This document shows positions 22,231-57,040 of a stretch of 64,000 bases of DNA, one piece after another (positions within the stretch are counted from its first letter, which is position 1; every line of letters begins with the position of its first letter). Position numbers and translations under genes: made by a program. The notes beneath the pieces are model-generated. The model was not told the origin of the DNA and ran no database searches. It saw only the letters and a list, made by a program, of their open reading frames with translations. The DNA is from Monoplex corrugatus (Eukaryota; Mollusca; Gastropoda; Littorinimorpha; Ranellidae): contig CM060312.1 of assembly GCA_030674185.1 (NCBI GenBank), positions 8,497,632-8,561,631 of the forward strand. Reading direction: 5' to 3'.

Positions 22231-22483
22231 CAGAATTCCGGTTTGGTCAATATCCAAAATAGTAATGTCCTGTCTTTGAATATTTTTAGGATCTCGGCTT
22301 CTGATTTTGAATTGATAAAGTGCAGTGATGTTTTTTTGCTGTTGTCTGACTGTATTGTCTGCTTCTACCAAAACCCATGTTGCGTCAAGTTCAACAGCCA
22401 GTCTTACTCCATAAACTCCTGGCATCATGCAGACAAGAATAAATGGCAAGGACCTTTCAGAGAGCAGCGGAGACCCAACCATT
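22231..22483 (-). CDS. Orphan exon candidate, unknown protein
   Basis: On the minus strand a 253 bp open segment lies between an acceptor-like ttctacag and a consensus donor gtaagt. It encodes 84 uninterrupted codons, including MPGVYGVRLAVELDATW and NIQRQDITILDIDQTGIL. I do not recognise a family, and no partner exon was found. It could be an exon of an unseen gene, transposon-derived, or a chance frame. Confidence 0.3.
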
Positions 22484-22943
22484 CTGTAGAATGTCTGCCT
22501 TGAACCTCATCACAGCAAACAGTACCAAGTCTGAAGTTTTTTTGTTTGTTTTGAAAGAAGATGAAAGCAGAATAACTCACTCATGAGATTTTTCTTGAAC
22601 AAAATGAACACAGAATAACTTGTTCATGAACATCAACGACAATACATCATGGAATAAAAGCTTTGTTTTTTTTATTTCTTTAATTTCTTTAAGGTCGTAA
22701 TTTAGGACTGATCTTGCTCATGAACATTTATGACAAAATGTGTAGTTAACAGCTCATTACTTTTTTAAAATAATATTTAATGTTGTAATTTAGGACTGAT
22801 TAATCTACTCTATTTTAGTTTATCTTTTGAGTAAATTGTGTGTGATTTTAACGACAGTTGTCACATGTAACTTGTATTCTTTCCCCACCCTTGAGACTCA
22901 TATTCTGTGCTTCTCTTATGCCCCCCCCCCCCTCCCTTCCCAG

Positions 22944-23058
22944 GTTAAGGATTGTATTGTTCAGAACAAGTTCAAAGAACTGAAGTGGAATGTCTACCCT
23001 GTATGTACCCAAGAGAATACCCTTCAAGTTGATCTGAACTTGGGAGTCATGAGTGTTG
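22944..23058 (+). CDS. Orphan exon candidate, unknown protein
   Basis: On the plus strand a strong acceptor (a C/T run followed by ttcccag) is followed by 115 bp of open frame (VKDCIVQNKFKELKWNVYP, then CTQENTLQVDLNLGVMSV) and a GTATGT donor. The composition looks coding, but there is no family match I can name and no neighbour exon. Confidence 0.3.
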
Positions 23059-23224
23059 GTATGTTCAACATCAGCTGTCAACATTCTGTGTCACTGGGTT
23101 TCAAGTTTGTGTGCTTAAGATTTTGTATAATGCACTCCACTTGCAACCCCCCCCCCCCAAAAAAAAAACAACAACAACAACAACAACATCACCACAACAA
23201 CACAAAACCAAAAAACAGACAAAA

Positions 23225-23390
23225 CTACACTGACTGGTGTTTTCAAACAGATAACTAAAAACTTTAGAACTTTTGTGCTAACTGGTGTTTTCAAACAGAT
23301 AACTAAAAACTTTAGAACTTTTGTGCTGCTAACTGGTGTTTTCAAACAGATAACTAAAAACTTTAGAACTTTTGTGCTGCTAAGATGAGA
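23225..23390 (+). repeat. Tandem repeat, three copies of about 47-51 bp
   Basis: Unit actggtgttttcaaacagat, then aactaaaaactttagaac. It follows a C run, A run and (CAA)n stretch at 23148-23195. Confidence 0.85.
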
Positions 23391-23527
23391 TGATGTTAGT
23401 AAAATTCTACATCACTGCATGGTAAAATGTCGACAACATAACATTATTTATATACAACCTTCACTTCTTGTTTTTGATCTGGTAAGGGCACAGGGAATTA
23501 GACACCAGGACATAGTTTTACCTGAAA

Positions 23528-23590
23528 GGTGTATACTAACATGTAATATACAGTGTAAGGTGTATACTAACATGTAATATACAGTGTAAC
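23528..23590 (+). repeat. Tandem duplication of about 31 bp
   Basis: Two adjacent copies of aaggtgtatactaacatgta followed by atatacagtgt. Confidence 0.8.
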
Positions 23591-25150
23591 GTAAGGATCG
23601 ATGCTTTTTTCATCATTTCAGGTTTAGCTTAGATTTTCATCCTTGTCTGTGATAATTTTTAAGTTTTCAGAAAGGCCAGAAAGTCAGTTTCAGGTTTTGA
23701 GACCTAGGCTTACTTTCAACACTGAATACTGATAAATGAATAATAAATTCTGTATTCATGTATCCTCAGCTTGCATATGTGGCCCTAGTTCACTAAAGTT
23801 CCCTTCATAGCAGAGAATTAGTTGGCCAATTCTTGCAGTCTTGCGATACATATTGTTCAGAAACTCAGTCTCTAGTCTATTCAATCTAACTTAATTCATT
23901 AAGGGGAAAAAGGTGGAGGTGGGGTGGGAGCGATTAAAAAGGATAAGCATCACAAGAACCATCTTTCCTCAAAAAATCCACACCTTTTCTGGAAAGAAGA
24001 AAAATCCAAATAACAGCACATAATGAAACTGAAAAAAAAAAAAAATTGTCCATCTACAATATGAATTGTTAACCAGCAGGCTTTAAAAAAAAGGAGCTTA
24101 ATCACACAAACTTGACTCATTGTCATAATTATGATGGCGATACAAAGCAAATACGTCATATCTAGAACTGTGTGCTAAAACCACTAATCTCAGCTAGGCA
24201 TAAGATCTTTGCGTAAGATAAAATAATATGATGTACAATAATGAATGAATAAAAAAATGTATTTCATTGCAAAAAAATTAAATGATTGCACAACTCTGTA
24301 CCATGACTAGTTGTCAAAAGAATTTATGGGTTGTTATATACTGTAGGGTGGAGGACCAGTGCAGCAGAACCAAACATAGGTACACAGAAAGGGGGGTGGG
24401 GGTGGAGGGAAGCAAAATGAACAATACAGGTGGACAGACAGAAAGAACTGTTTAGAAGGTCTGAGCAATACACTAAATGGTGTCTACATACTGTTTGCAA
24501 TTTGAAACGTTTAACTTGTCATTATAATTCTAACATGCTAACAGGAGCTGATTGTCCCAATATGTTTATAGCACAGATGACACACACATGACAAGTCTGA
24601 ATAAGATTGTAAAATAGTGACCGTGTTTATCACCATCATCATTTTATTATTGTACGTCCAAGGAGACCCCCATAAGGGAAGTCAAAGCTTAAAAGAAAAG
24701 TTATATTCTCTTATGCAACTGTATTGGTCTTCCTTCACAAGCTTGGACACAGCAGCCACATTACTCTCATTTGAAGCTCACTTTATTGGTTTGTCAGAGT
24801 TGTTCATCTTCTCCCTAATTTTTGAATTCCTGCTTCCATCTTCACATTGTAGAATATGAAGCAATTTTCATCCTTGCAGCTTTCTCCAAATCTGTAGCAA
24901 ATTTTCATTGCATCATCACCCAACTGCAGTCTCACAAAGACATAGAATTTTTCAGAATTCTTGCTGAAAGACTACATACTGAAGCGGTTGAAACTTACTA
25001 TATATATATATACAGTCTGACGATGTCATCTCTGAAAGAAATGAAGAGATAGGTCTGCACTTTCAAATAATGTTTTAATTTTTATGATCACTGATCGTCT
25101 TGAGACATCTGTAAAAGCGGTTTGATCATTTGTTTAGATCACACTCATAT
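23591..25150. other. Gene-poor spacer
   Basis: AT-rich sequence with short A runs (24030-24045) and a (TA)n patch at 25000-25012. No exon, RNA gene or clear repeat could be supported. Confidence 0.45.
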
Positions 25151-25368
25151 CTTACAATGTAAAAGTGATTCCTGAAATGAGACACAAAAAGGGCCTCTCA
25201 TATCTTCACCAATGTAAAAGTGATCCCTGAAATGAGACACAAAAAGGGCCTCTCATATCTTCACCAATGTAAAAGTGATTCCTGAAATGAGACACAAAAA
25301 GGGCCTCTCATATCTTCACCAATGTAAAAGTGATTCCTGAAATGAGACACAAAAAGGGCCTCTCATGA
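25151..25368 (+). repeat. About 60-bp tandem repeat, four copies
   Basis: Unit caatgtaaaagtgattcctg followed by aaatgagacacaaaaagg and gcctctcatatcttcac. The copies are nearly identical, so the array is young. Confidence 0.93.
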
Positions 25369-26254
25369 CATGCAGGCAAATGGACCAACCCATGTAACAC
25401 TAATGACCACACATGATTAGAAGAAGCAACAGAAAAGTCAAAACCAGACTTTTGCAGTTCCAGGCTGAGGGAGGATCGATAGTTTAGCAAACTGCTTTTT
25501 CCCACTGTGGATCAGTGTGTGGATATGCGACAAAAAATATTGGACTGACAATATGACATAGGCCTCCGCGCCATGTGTGATTGTAAATCAAGTTAAATCA
25601 AGTTCAAATCCTTTTCAGATCAATTAGCTGGCTCCTATTTTTTGAGTATGGAACAGGCTCAGAATGAAGATGTTCTGTGAAGCCTGAATGGATTCCCACG
25701 GTTTGTGCAGCTCTCCAAACATGACGCTCAAGTTTCCCCATTTTACACTGAGTACAGCCACAGCTGTTTCATGGTCATTACTGGAGGACTTTAAAACTTT
25801 TAATACGCTGTTTTACTGTAAAATACAGCTTTTAATAAACTACAAAGGACGCATTATAGCTATCACAGACTGAAGATTTGTTTCTTGTCCTTGTTATTTC
25901 AAGCAATTAATACTTTTTGCCTACAAGGTCCAAGTTATGTTTTAATTACTGTTAATGAAAAGGACATTTTCCTTCTAAAATTATAGTTTAATCTAACATA
26001 CTGTACTGTGGCTCTCTGATGCAATAAGCGGCAGCGATTTGCCGTTCCTGCCTCATAAACATAAAGTCCGAAAGGACCATAACTCTGATATTGTTGAATG
26101 ATCCTGATATATTTTTAGAATTAACCACACTTGTCAGTTTAGTGTAAATATTTTTCAAAAGAGTCTGGCATGTCAATACACTTTCTCACAAATTCTCAGA
26201 AGCATCATGCGTATCCTGCATTTGACATTCACAAATTCTCTCTCTCAGTCTCAA

Positions 26255-26287
<33 letters not shown>

Positions 26288-26689
26288 CAACAAACAGCAA
26301 CATACTATATATATATATATACAACCATTAATACTGAATCAAAGCATGGATCTATTGATTGCCCTAGAACCAGACAAACATTGCATCCCATTTAGTTTGA
26401 ATGAAAGAGACAGCATTGCCAGACTGCACATAGGACAGAATTATCTCTCACTTTAAATACATGCATACACTGACAAATACACCATTTACAGCTGTACAAG
26501 TCCATGCATTGACAAGAACTCTTTTGTCTTTAAAATGCTCAATGTACACTGAACACAAAGCACAGAACAGGCAAAAAGACAGAATGTTACCAAATGAAAC
26601 AAAAACCTGTATGGTGAAGGTCCAGTGGACTGACAAGAATCTGACAGAACTGAATATAGTCCTAATTTTAGGATCTGACTTAGAAAATG

Positions 26690-27040
26690 AATACACTGCA
26701 CAGACTTGGCTGCAAGATTACCCATGATAATCGAAAACACCTTTGCTCTGGAATCATCACTGTAACTGAGAACCAGAAAAGGAATACTTTACACAGTCCT
26801 GGCTGCAAGATTACTGGTGATAATCAAGTACACCCTTGCTGTAGAATTATCACTATCATTGAGATCCAGCCTTGCCTACGCATTATCAGAGAGAATCAAA
26901 CGGTCTTGCCTCAGGATTATTGGAGAGACTCAAAATTTGTTACAGTATCATCAGTGAAAATCAAACCATCTTGGCCTCAGGATTATCGGTGAGAATCCAA
27001 TGGTTCCAATTCAGGATTATCAGTTTGAGTCAAGCACAGT
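26690..27040 (+). repeat. Degenerate tandem repeat, about 65 bp and shorter units
   Basis: Phrases of the form ggctgcaagattac...gataatc and ctcaggattatcggtgagaatcaa recur about five times with strong divergence. The neighbouring stretches 25370-26690 and 27040-27405 hold short (TC)n, (CA)n, (TA)n and (CAG)n patches but no gene. Confidence 0.5.
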
Positions 27041-27405
27041 CTTGGTCTCTTTTTCTCTCACAACACAGATGCAACATCACAACAAAACTCAGGCACACTG
27101 CAGGAACACTGATTGTGTGTGGTCACCACTGCCAACCGTGCCATTTCTTTTCAAGCATAGCAGCAGCAGCATAGCAGTAGTAATACTACTAGTAGTTATA
27201 ATAACAATACTACTTGATGTCAAGTGATGATTTATATAGATGTTTAGAACTCAATATATGAGATCAAGTGGTAAGCATCTTGAGCTGATTCAAGACTCGC
27301 ATTCAATGAACCGTTTCAAGACTCACAGTCAATCTTCTTGGAGTGACAAGCACCTTAAACTGTTTGAAGACTTACATACATACTACATAGTATGCATACA
27401 GTATT

Positions 27406-27590
27406 TCTTTGACTCCTGTACCTGGTCCACCAGCATCTTGCACTGTCAGCTATGGTAGTAATGCAAAAAATTAACACTTTGACTCCCTCATCTTATCCAC
27501 CAGCTTCCTGCAGAAAGATGATGGATAGAGTGAAGGAGTCAAAGAGTTAAGTTTTTGCAGCTGGTGGACGGAGTATGGAAGTCAAAGGGA
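27406..27590 (+). mobile_element. F1 foldback element
   Basis: About 185 bp. The outer left arm is ctttgactcctgtacctggtc; the inner palindrome reads ctttgactccctcatcttat, then gatagagtgaaggagtcaaag; the outer right arm is ggtggacggagtatggaagtc. Inner and outer modules are joined by ttaa-like junctions (attaac, gttaag). Confidence 0.72.
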
Positions 27591-27604
27591 TGTATATACC
27601 ATAC

Positions 27605-27735
27605 ATGACAACACGTACACAGTATCAACATCACACATTCATACAGTGTGAAGGTTCACTGGCAACACATTAACACACACGTACACAGCATCAACATCAC
27701 ACATTCATACAGTGTGAAGGTTCATTGGCAACAAA
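27605..27735 (+). repeat. Tandem duplication of about 65 bp
   Basis: Two copies of acgtacacag-atcaacatcacacattcatacagtgtgaaggttca, with few differences. Confidence 0.85.
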
Positions 27736-30700
27736 TTAACACAGTGAGAAGACTCATTTATTCAAATAATTTAGCTATGGACTTGATAATGTTGTCAAGC
27801 ATGATCACATTATCTCTGGGACTTTTTAAGAATAAAACCTGCCAGAAACAGAGATAAAGAACTTCCCACAAGGAGAGATATCAAACACCCATTTCCAAAT
27901 GCCCAGAAAAAAGGGCAAGACACAGGGAGCATGAGAAACCACTCATTATCCATTGCCACAGCCCCTTAACTTTAACCATTCTCTCGACATTCAGTGCACA
28001 TACAGCAGCACCACTCCAACGTCACAATTCAGCACACATGTACTACAGTGCAGAAAGATTGGCACAAGAATCAATACAGTATAGACCAGCTCCACTTCCC
28101 TGCCACATAATTCAGTACACATGTTCCGAAAGGCAGTACCACTTCCACAATATTTAGTACACTTACACCAGAATGGAAAACAATGGACTATTGCCTCAAG
28201 AGTCAGTATACAGTACATACACACAAGCATCACTCTTATTCCACATTCAAGTCAGTACATATATAGTACATATGCACCAGCAGCACTCCATCTTCACTTC
28301 GGCTCAATACTAATGAATTATTGGAAAACATTTGAGTGCACCATGTACCTATCTCCTTGTACCTATCTCCTTCAACAAAGATCAAAAACAGGTAATCAAC
28401 TTATTAACCAATATACACATAAATCATTACCTATTCATCTTATTGCACATATCCCGGTCATGATCAACACTTGCCACCACTCAGCATGTTTCACAATGTT
28501 ACTACTGTTGTCGTATAGCATCGACTTACAGATTACTTACACTAACATAAGACTTCTTGTTGAGAGTCGTCCAATCTCAGCAGCCGTAGGACACTTTCCA
28601 CATCAGTAATGTCAGTAAGTTTGAGAAACTCTGGTAATTCCTGGTTTATTTACATTTTGATGAACAAATCGAGTGGAATGGCTCACCCTGGTTATACACA
28701 TGATCACATTTATGTTAAATGTCATGAAACCACACAACACCCACGCACCAACACCCACTCACACACCCACTCGTATACACGCCCCCCACCCACACACCCA
28801 TAAAACTTCCATCTCAAATGAATGGTAACACAGAAAACAAAACCAAAAAAATGTAGTCTTGTTTTGAGCAAAAATAGCAGACATCAAAGAGCAATAAAAC
28901 CGAGCTTTAGTGACAACAAAGCCCATGTGTTGAAATGAAGAAAGTTACACAGTAAGTAGAGGATTATGATTGAATTCAGTCAAATGGTTTTCCATAGCAT
29001 CTGTCCCTTCTGTGGAACACGAATAGACAATGCTGACCTCATGGCTGGCACTCACGATCACTACAACAGTAGCCACTGTAGACAAGGTGGTAGTTATCCT
29101 AACAATACACTGGTCACCAGAGTCAATCTATTCCTTACATTCTTCATCAATCTTCTGATGCAGATGGTGACCACATCACTATAAATATTTCATTTTTCTT
29201 TTAGGGATCGATGGTCACACTGAAAATGGATGTCGTATACAGCTGGACTCCTGTCTTGCACAATGAAAAGACAAATCGCATCAACGCAGACATGTACGAT
29301 TTCTTCCTTCCAATCTTCCCCTCTCTTTGTAATATCTTCGTATCCCTGAACCCTGTATCATCTCTCTCTTACTGTCTTTGTTGCATCTGACTTCAGGTCC
29401 AATATAACCGATACATTTTCAACTCCACCAAATCCACCATCACCAGCAGTAGAACTTGGCACCTGACTCAAAGTAAGGCTCTAGGAACCTTCATTATCAA
29501 TACACATTGTCACAATCAACAGCACGCATGTGTCACTGATTTGATTTTAAATCTGCACTCTTTCTGTTCTTCTAAACAACTACATTAGAACAATGATTCT
29601 AATAATGATTCTAATACCACGAAAATTAAGAGATGTTTTCCCTATTTCAACAAAACTGCCAGACTTTTCAACTAAACTGATTTGATTTAGAATGCTGCTT
29701 CTTGTGAACAGTAGCTACAAGTCATTTCATCAGAAAGCTAAGAAATTGAACCTTTGATTTTCATTTGCTAAGCTAATGTGCAGGCATGTGCACGGACCCT
29801 CCAGTTTTCATGTGATACTCAAAATGAGTGTTTGTTTCAGTTTGCTGCTGAAGTGGGGAGAAATCTTGGGTGTGCACAAGTCATAACCAATGATCAATGT
29901 GTGAGATATCAGCTGATGAATGATGAAACCGTTCAGATGACTAGTCCATCTCTGCTGGGCAAGTACTTCTGGGTTTATGCTGATACAAACATACAGTGGT
30001 ATTTTGTGCTGATACAAGCATAGTAATATTTTGTGCTGATACAAACAAATGCTGGTACAGTGCTTTCCCTCATGTCTGATATCTTTTGCTGATTTTGCAT
30101 GTGTGAAACGGTTTATCGTGTTATCATACACTGCTCTGTGCTATCTAGTGTTTACTGCTTGGTGCTGTACACTACTGGATATCATCATTATCATCCTGAT
30201 GTGTAAGCATAAACCACTTTCCATTTCTGATCATACTGTGTATGATCATAAGCAGTTCATTTCCCTCTCCTCAGGGTCTTCTGTTAGTCAGCACTTACTG
30301 GTTTTCATACAAGCGTGGCACAGTTATCGTCTGCCACTTCTGACCATCGTTACGATTGTACAGTGTTCTGTATTATCACACACTGCCTGGTGTTAATATC
30401 ACTCAATTGCCTTAAAGTGGTGTGTATGAACCCAGGAAAAAAAAAGATGACAGCAGAAAGGCATCCAGGAGTCATGACCTGGATGCGGCCTGGCCCCCTA
30501 ACAGCATGATGAGTTTTGGGCTGAAACATTTGCTTGAAGGGGTCACCCCTCTGAGGACCTTCTGCTGTCCAGCTCTCCCGATTTCTTGTTCATGGAAATC
30601 TGATGTTAATATCATTATCACATTGTGCAGCTGTACACAATTTGTCATCCTCATGATCATTCTATATCATCACAGTTCATCCCCATCAACTTATGGATCT

Positions 30701-30767
30701 CCTGCCGGCCAGCACTGACTAGTGTCATCTAAGTGGAAGTGGTGTTAACATTCACAGTCCAGTGCCA
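27736..30767. other. Region downstream of TBC1D25 (possible long 3' UTR on minus)
   Basis: No coding exon could be supported. Contains loosely repeated 'agtacatatgcaccagcagcac' phrases at 27990-28310, CA-rich sequence at 28735-28800, and a 'gtgctgatacaa' cluster at about 29978-30055. TBC1D25 transcription would run into this region, but no convincing minus-strand AATAAA next to the stop codon was found. Confidence 0.4.
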
Positions 30768-52014
<21,247 letters not shown>

Positions 52015-52039
52015 CTGGAACAATAAATACCAAAGGACA

Positions 52040-55000
52040 TAATGATAATGCACAAACAGATCAGCATGGAACAATCAATATCATCACAGAACTAAATGTA
52101 CAAGGCATAGAACAAATATCACAGAACACAATGTACAGAGCACGGAACAATCAATATCACAGAACACAAAGTACAGATTAGCATAGAACAATAAATATCA
52201 CAGAGCACAATGTACAAACAGATCAGTATGGAACAATCAATATCACAGAATACAATGTACAAACAGATCAGCATGGAACAATCAATAACACAGAACACAA
52301 TGTACAAACAGATCAGTATGGAACAATCAATATCACAGAACACAATGTACAAACAGATCAGTATGGAACAATCAATATCACAGAACACAATGTACAAACA
52401 GATCAGTATGGAACAATCAATATCACAGAATACAATGTACAAACAGATCAGCATGGAACAATCAATAACACAGAACACAATGTACAAACAGATCAGTATG
52501 GAACAATCAATATCACAGAATACAATGTACAAACATCAGCATGGAACAATCAATAACACAGAATACAATGTACAAACAGATCAGTATGGAACAATCAATA
52601 TCACAGAACACAATGTACAAACATCAGCATGGAACAATCAATAACACAGAATACAATGTACAAACAGATCAGTATGGAACAATCAATATCACAGAACACA
52701 ATGTACAAACATCAGTATGGAACAATCAATATCACAGAACACAATGTACAAACAGATCAGTATGGAACAATCAGTATCACAGAACACAATGTACAACAGG
52801 GCTGTTAGTGGTAAAATCTGTTTTTCCCTGAAAATTGGCCGGGGTCCAGGGGCCGCCCAGGCCCCGGTGGGGTCCAGGGGCAACGCCCCGGTGGGGGGTG
52901 CAGGGGGGCGAAGCCCCCCGTCGAAAATTGAAAATATGACATTTTGAAGCCAATCAGAGGGCCTATCCTGGCAGCAAACTGGGTAATTTTTAGTTCACAA
53001 AAAATTAACAAATCAATGGATCAATTTGTGTTTAGAGTAACTTTCTGAAACCACATGACATATATAGCACTTGGTTTTAGAAAGTCATTCTAAACACAAT
53101 TTTTTTGTATTCATGCAATAATTCTTAATGTCAAGGCGTACTGCAGGTTCAACTTAAGAGAGCTCTCTATACTATTCCCTTACAGAACTTGGTTTTTTTT
53201 TTTTTTTTTTTTTTTTGCTTTTTTTTTTCTTTCGCGGAAGCACTTTGACTTTCCCTGAAATGGGATCACTGTATTCGCGGATTTCCGCGAAATCGCTGAA
53301 CTCTAACAGCCCTGGTACAAACAGATCAATATGGAACAATCAATATCACAGAACACATGTACAAACAGATCAGTATGGAACAATCAATAACACAGAACAC
53401 AATGTACAAACAATGAATATGGAACAATCAATAACACAGAACACAATGTACAAACATCAGTATGGAACAATCAATATCACAGAACACAATGTACTACAAA
53501 CAATGAATATGGAACAATCAATATCACAGAACACAATGTACAAACAGATCAGTATGGAACAATCAATATCACAGAACACAATGTACAAACATCAGTATGG
53601 AACAATCAATATCACAGAACACAATGTACAAACATCAGTATGGAACAATCAATAACACAGAACACAATGTACAAACAATGAGTACGGAACAATCAATATC
53701 ACAGAACACAATGTACAAACATCAGTATGGAACAATCAATATCACAGAACACAATGTACTACAAACAATGAATATGGAACAATCAATATCACAGAACACA
53801 ATGTACAAACAGATCAGCATGGAACAATCAATATCACAGAACACAATGTACAAACATCAGTATGGAACAATCAATATCACAGAACACAACGTACAAACAG
53901 ATCAGCATGGAACAATCAATATCACAGAACACAATGTACAAACATCAGTATGGAACAATCAATATCACAGAACACAACGTACAAACAGATCAGCATGGAA
54001 CAATCAATATCACAGAACACAATGTACAAACATCAGTATGGAACAATCAATATCACAGAACACAATGTACAAACATCAGTATGGAACAATCAATATCACA
54101 GAACACAATGTACTACAAACAATGAATATGGAACAATCAATATCACAGAACACAATGTACAAACATCAGTATGGAACAATCAATATCACAGAACACAATG
54201 TACTACAAACAATGAATATGGAACAATCAATATCACAGAACACAATGTACAAACAGATCAGCATGGAACAATCAATATCACAGAACACAATGTACAAACA
54301 TCAGTATGGAACAATCAATATCACAGAACACAACGTACAAACAGATCAGCATGGAACAATCAATATCACAGAACACAATGTACAAACATCAGTATGGAAC
54401 AATCAATATCACAGAACACAATGTACAAACAGATCAGTATGGAACAATCAATATCACAGAACACAATGTACAAACAATGAATATGGAACAATCAATAACA
54501 CAGAACACAATGTACAAACATCAGTATGGAACAATCAATAACACAGAACACAATGTACAAACAATGAGTACGGAACAATCAATATCACAGAACACAACGT
54601 ACAAACAGATCAGCATGGAACAATCAATATCACAGGACACAATGTACAAACATCAGTATGGAACAATCAATATCACAGAACACAATGTACAAACATCAGT
54701 ATGGAACAATCAACATCACAGAACACAATGTACTACAAACAATGAATATGGAACAATCAATATCACAGAACACAATGTACAAACAGATCAGTATGGAACG
54801 ATCAATATCACAGAACACAATGTACAAACATCAGTATGGAACAATCAATATCACAGAACACAATGTACTACAAACAATGAATATGGAACAATCAATATCA
54901 CAGAACACAATGTACAAACAGATCAGTATGGAACAATCAATATCACAGAACACAATGTACAAACATCAGTATGGAACAATCAATATCACAGAACACAATG

Positions 55001-55835
55001 TACAAACAGATCAGTATGGAACAATCAATATCACAGAACACAATGTACGAACAGATCAACACAGAACAATCAATATCACAGAACACAATGTACAAACATC
55101 AGTTTGGAACAATCAATAACACAGAACACAATGTACAAACAGATCAGCATGGAACAATCAATATCACAGAACACAATGTACAAACATCAGTATGGAACAA
55201 TCAATATCACAGAACACAATGTACAAACAGATCAGCATGGAACAATCAATATCACAGAACACAATGTACAAACATCAGTATGGAACAATCAATATCACAG
55301 AACACAATGTACAAACATCAGTATGGAACAATCAATATCACAGAACACAATGTACAAACATCAGTATGGAACAATCAATATCACAGAACACAATGTACAA
55401 ACATCAGTATGGAACAATCAATATCACAGAACACAATGTACAAACATCAGTATGGAACAATCAATATCACAGAACACAATGTACAAACAGATCAGCATGG
55501 AACAATCAATATCACAGAACACAATGTACAAACATCAGTATGGAACAATCAATATCACAGAACACAATGTACAAACATCAGTATGGAACAATCAATATCA
55601 CAGAACACAATGTACAAACAGATCAGCATGGAACAATCAATATCACAGAACAAAATGTACAATGAGTATGGAACAATCAATACCACAGACGACAATGTAC
55701 AAACAATGAGTATGGAACAATCAATATCACAGAACACAATGTACAAACAATGAGTGTGGAACAATCAATATCACAGAAACCAATGTACAAACAGATCAGT
55801 ATGGAACAATCAATAACACAGAACACAAAGTGCAA
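52040..55835 (+). repeat. 43-48 bp minisatellite, about 3.3 kb of array
   Basis: Units cagtatggaacaatcaatat, then cacagaacacaatgtacaaa, plus a variable end (cat, cagat, caatgagt, or ctacaaacaatgaat). About 75 units occupy 52040-52796 and 53315-55835. Variant units are interspersed in repeating local patterns. The array is open in all frames on the plus strand, so ORFs such as a 467-codon one are artefacts. It lies in the TBC1D25 intron upstream of exon 52014-51905. Confidence 0.97.
52797..53314 (+). mobile_element. CAG-TIR element D (518 bp) inserted in the minisatellite
   Basis: 12 bp perfect terminal inverted repeats (CAGGGCTGTTAG) with a perfect 6 bp target duplication, gtacaa (52791-52796, 53315-53320), which is part of the minisatellite unit. 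It contains a very G/C-rich core at 52840-52922, a T run at 53190-53228, and gcggatttccgcgaaatc near the right end. Non-coding. Confidence 0.92.
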
Positions 55836-56071
55836 ATAGAGGAGTAACACTCTTTGCTGCTGACACTGGGAAAGGAACATGAAGCTTTTGTACAGTGTGA
55901 TTTTGTGATGTCATATGCTAATGAATACTGGAGATTTTATGAGGCAGCCAACTGTGGTGATGCAATACTAGTGTATGTGTGGGGATGTATGTCACTACAT
56001 CTATGTGGGCGTCTTCCCCTGAGAGAGAGAAAGAAAACGAGAGAGACTGACTGAGAGAGATAATATGTATC

Positions 56072-56127
<56 letters not shown>

Positions 56128-56290
56128 GTGTGTGTGTGTGTGTGTGTGTACGCACATGCATGCATGCATGCACTTGTATGTGTGTGTTGTGTGTGTACGT
56201 GTGCTTGAGTGCGTGTTTGTGTCTGTGTGCATGTGCTTGTGTGTGTGTGTGTTTGTATGTGTGCATGTGTGTGTCTGCATTAGTGTGTGA
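56072..56290 (+). repeat. (GT)n microsatellite with a degenerate tail
   Basis: About 78 bp of nearly pure GT, followed by a catgcatgcatgcatg patch at 56156-56172 and GT-rich degenerate sequence. Confidence 0.95.
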
Positions 56291-57040
56291 CTGTAAATAT
56301 CCAACATACATATATAATTATGACAATAAATAGAAAAAATCAGACACTGCACAATTTTACTCAATTTTAATAAAAACTGAAAAGAGGTTTTCTACCTTTT
56401 CATTTAGAAGAGAACAAAATATAAATCTATAACAAAATTCATATTAACAGTTCCTGTGATATGTACAACTGAGTCACTGGGTCATCAATTTCTCAATTTA
56501 TGGAAAATCCACTTTAAAGTTTGGCAATATTTGCACCCTCAAGAAAAGGTCATATCAAGTATTTTGTCACAAATTTACTTTTTTTCCCCCCAGAATTTAA
56601 TCAAAATGTGATCTGATGTAGAATTCATAAGTCCTGGAAAACTCTCACGCAGTCACACATACACATGCATATGACTGAGCACAATGATTGCCTGAAATGT
56701 CTGTTCATTCTTTTATATTTTCCACTCTAAGGGATCTTTTTTCTCTTGTATTCCTGACACATGAAAGAAAGCATTTTTACATTGGCATTCTGCTGCACCG
56801 GGTGACACTTCCTACAAATCAATAATAGGATGCAAAATATGGTAACAGTAAAGATTGTCCCATAAATCTGAGGTTACAGGGAGTGAGGTTGCAGACACTT
56901 CACCACGCTCTACATTATTATTGTTTGTTGTACCCCCCCCCCCCTCTTAGTTCTATTGATACAGCCATAGACACAAGATCTGACATCTCAAGTTTAATCC
57001 CAACCTGCAATATTAAAACTGGCCTGTATACTATCCATTC
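56291..57040. other. Spacer, nothing identified
   Basis: AT-rich sequence with a C run at 56933-56944. No exon, RNA gene or repeat could be supported. Confidence 0.5.

Noticed and set aside
28121..28609. 162-codon open frame
   Set aside because: Lies over loosely repetitive stop-poor sequence; no recognisable protein features.
53597..55753. Long plus-strand open frames (up to 467 codons) across the minisatellite
   Set aside because: The repeat unit lacks stop codons in these frames, so openness is a by-product of tandem repetition. There are no splice sites or start context, and several frames are open at once.
52040..55835. CRISPR-like regular array
   Set aside because: A eukaryotic intron; the intervening segments are not unique spacers but part of a 43-48 bp repeat.
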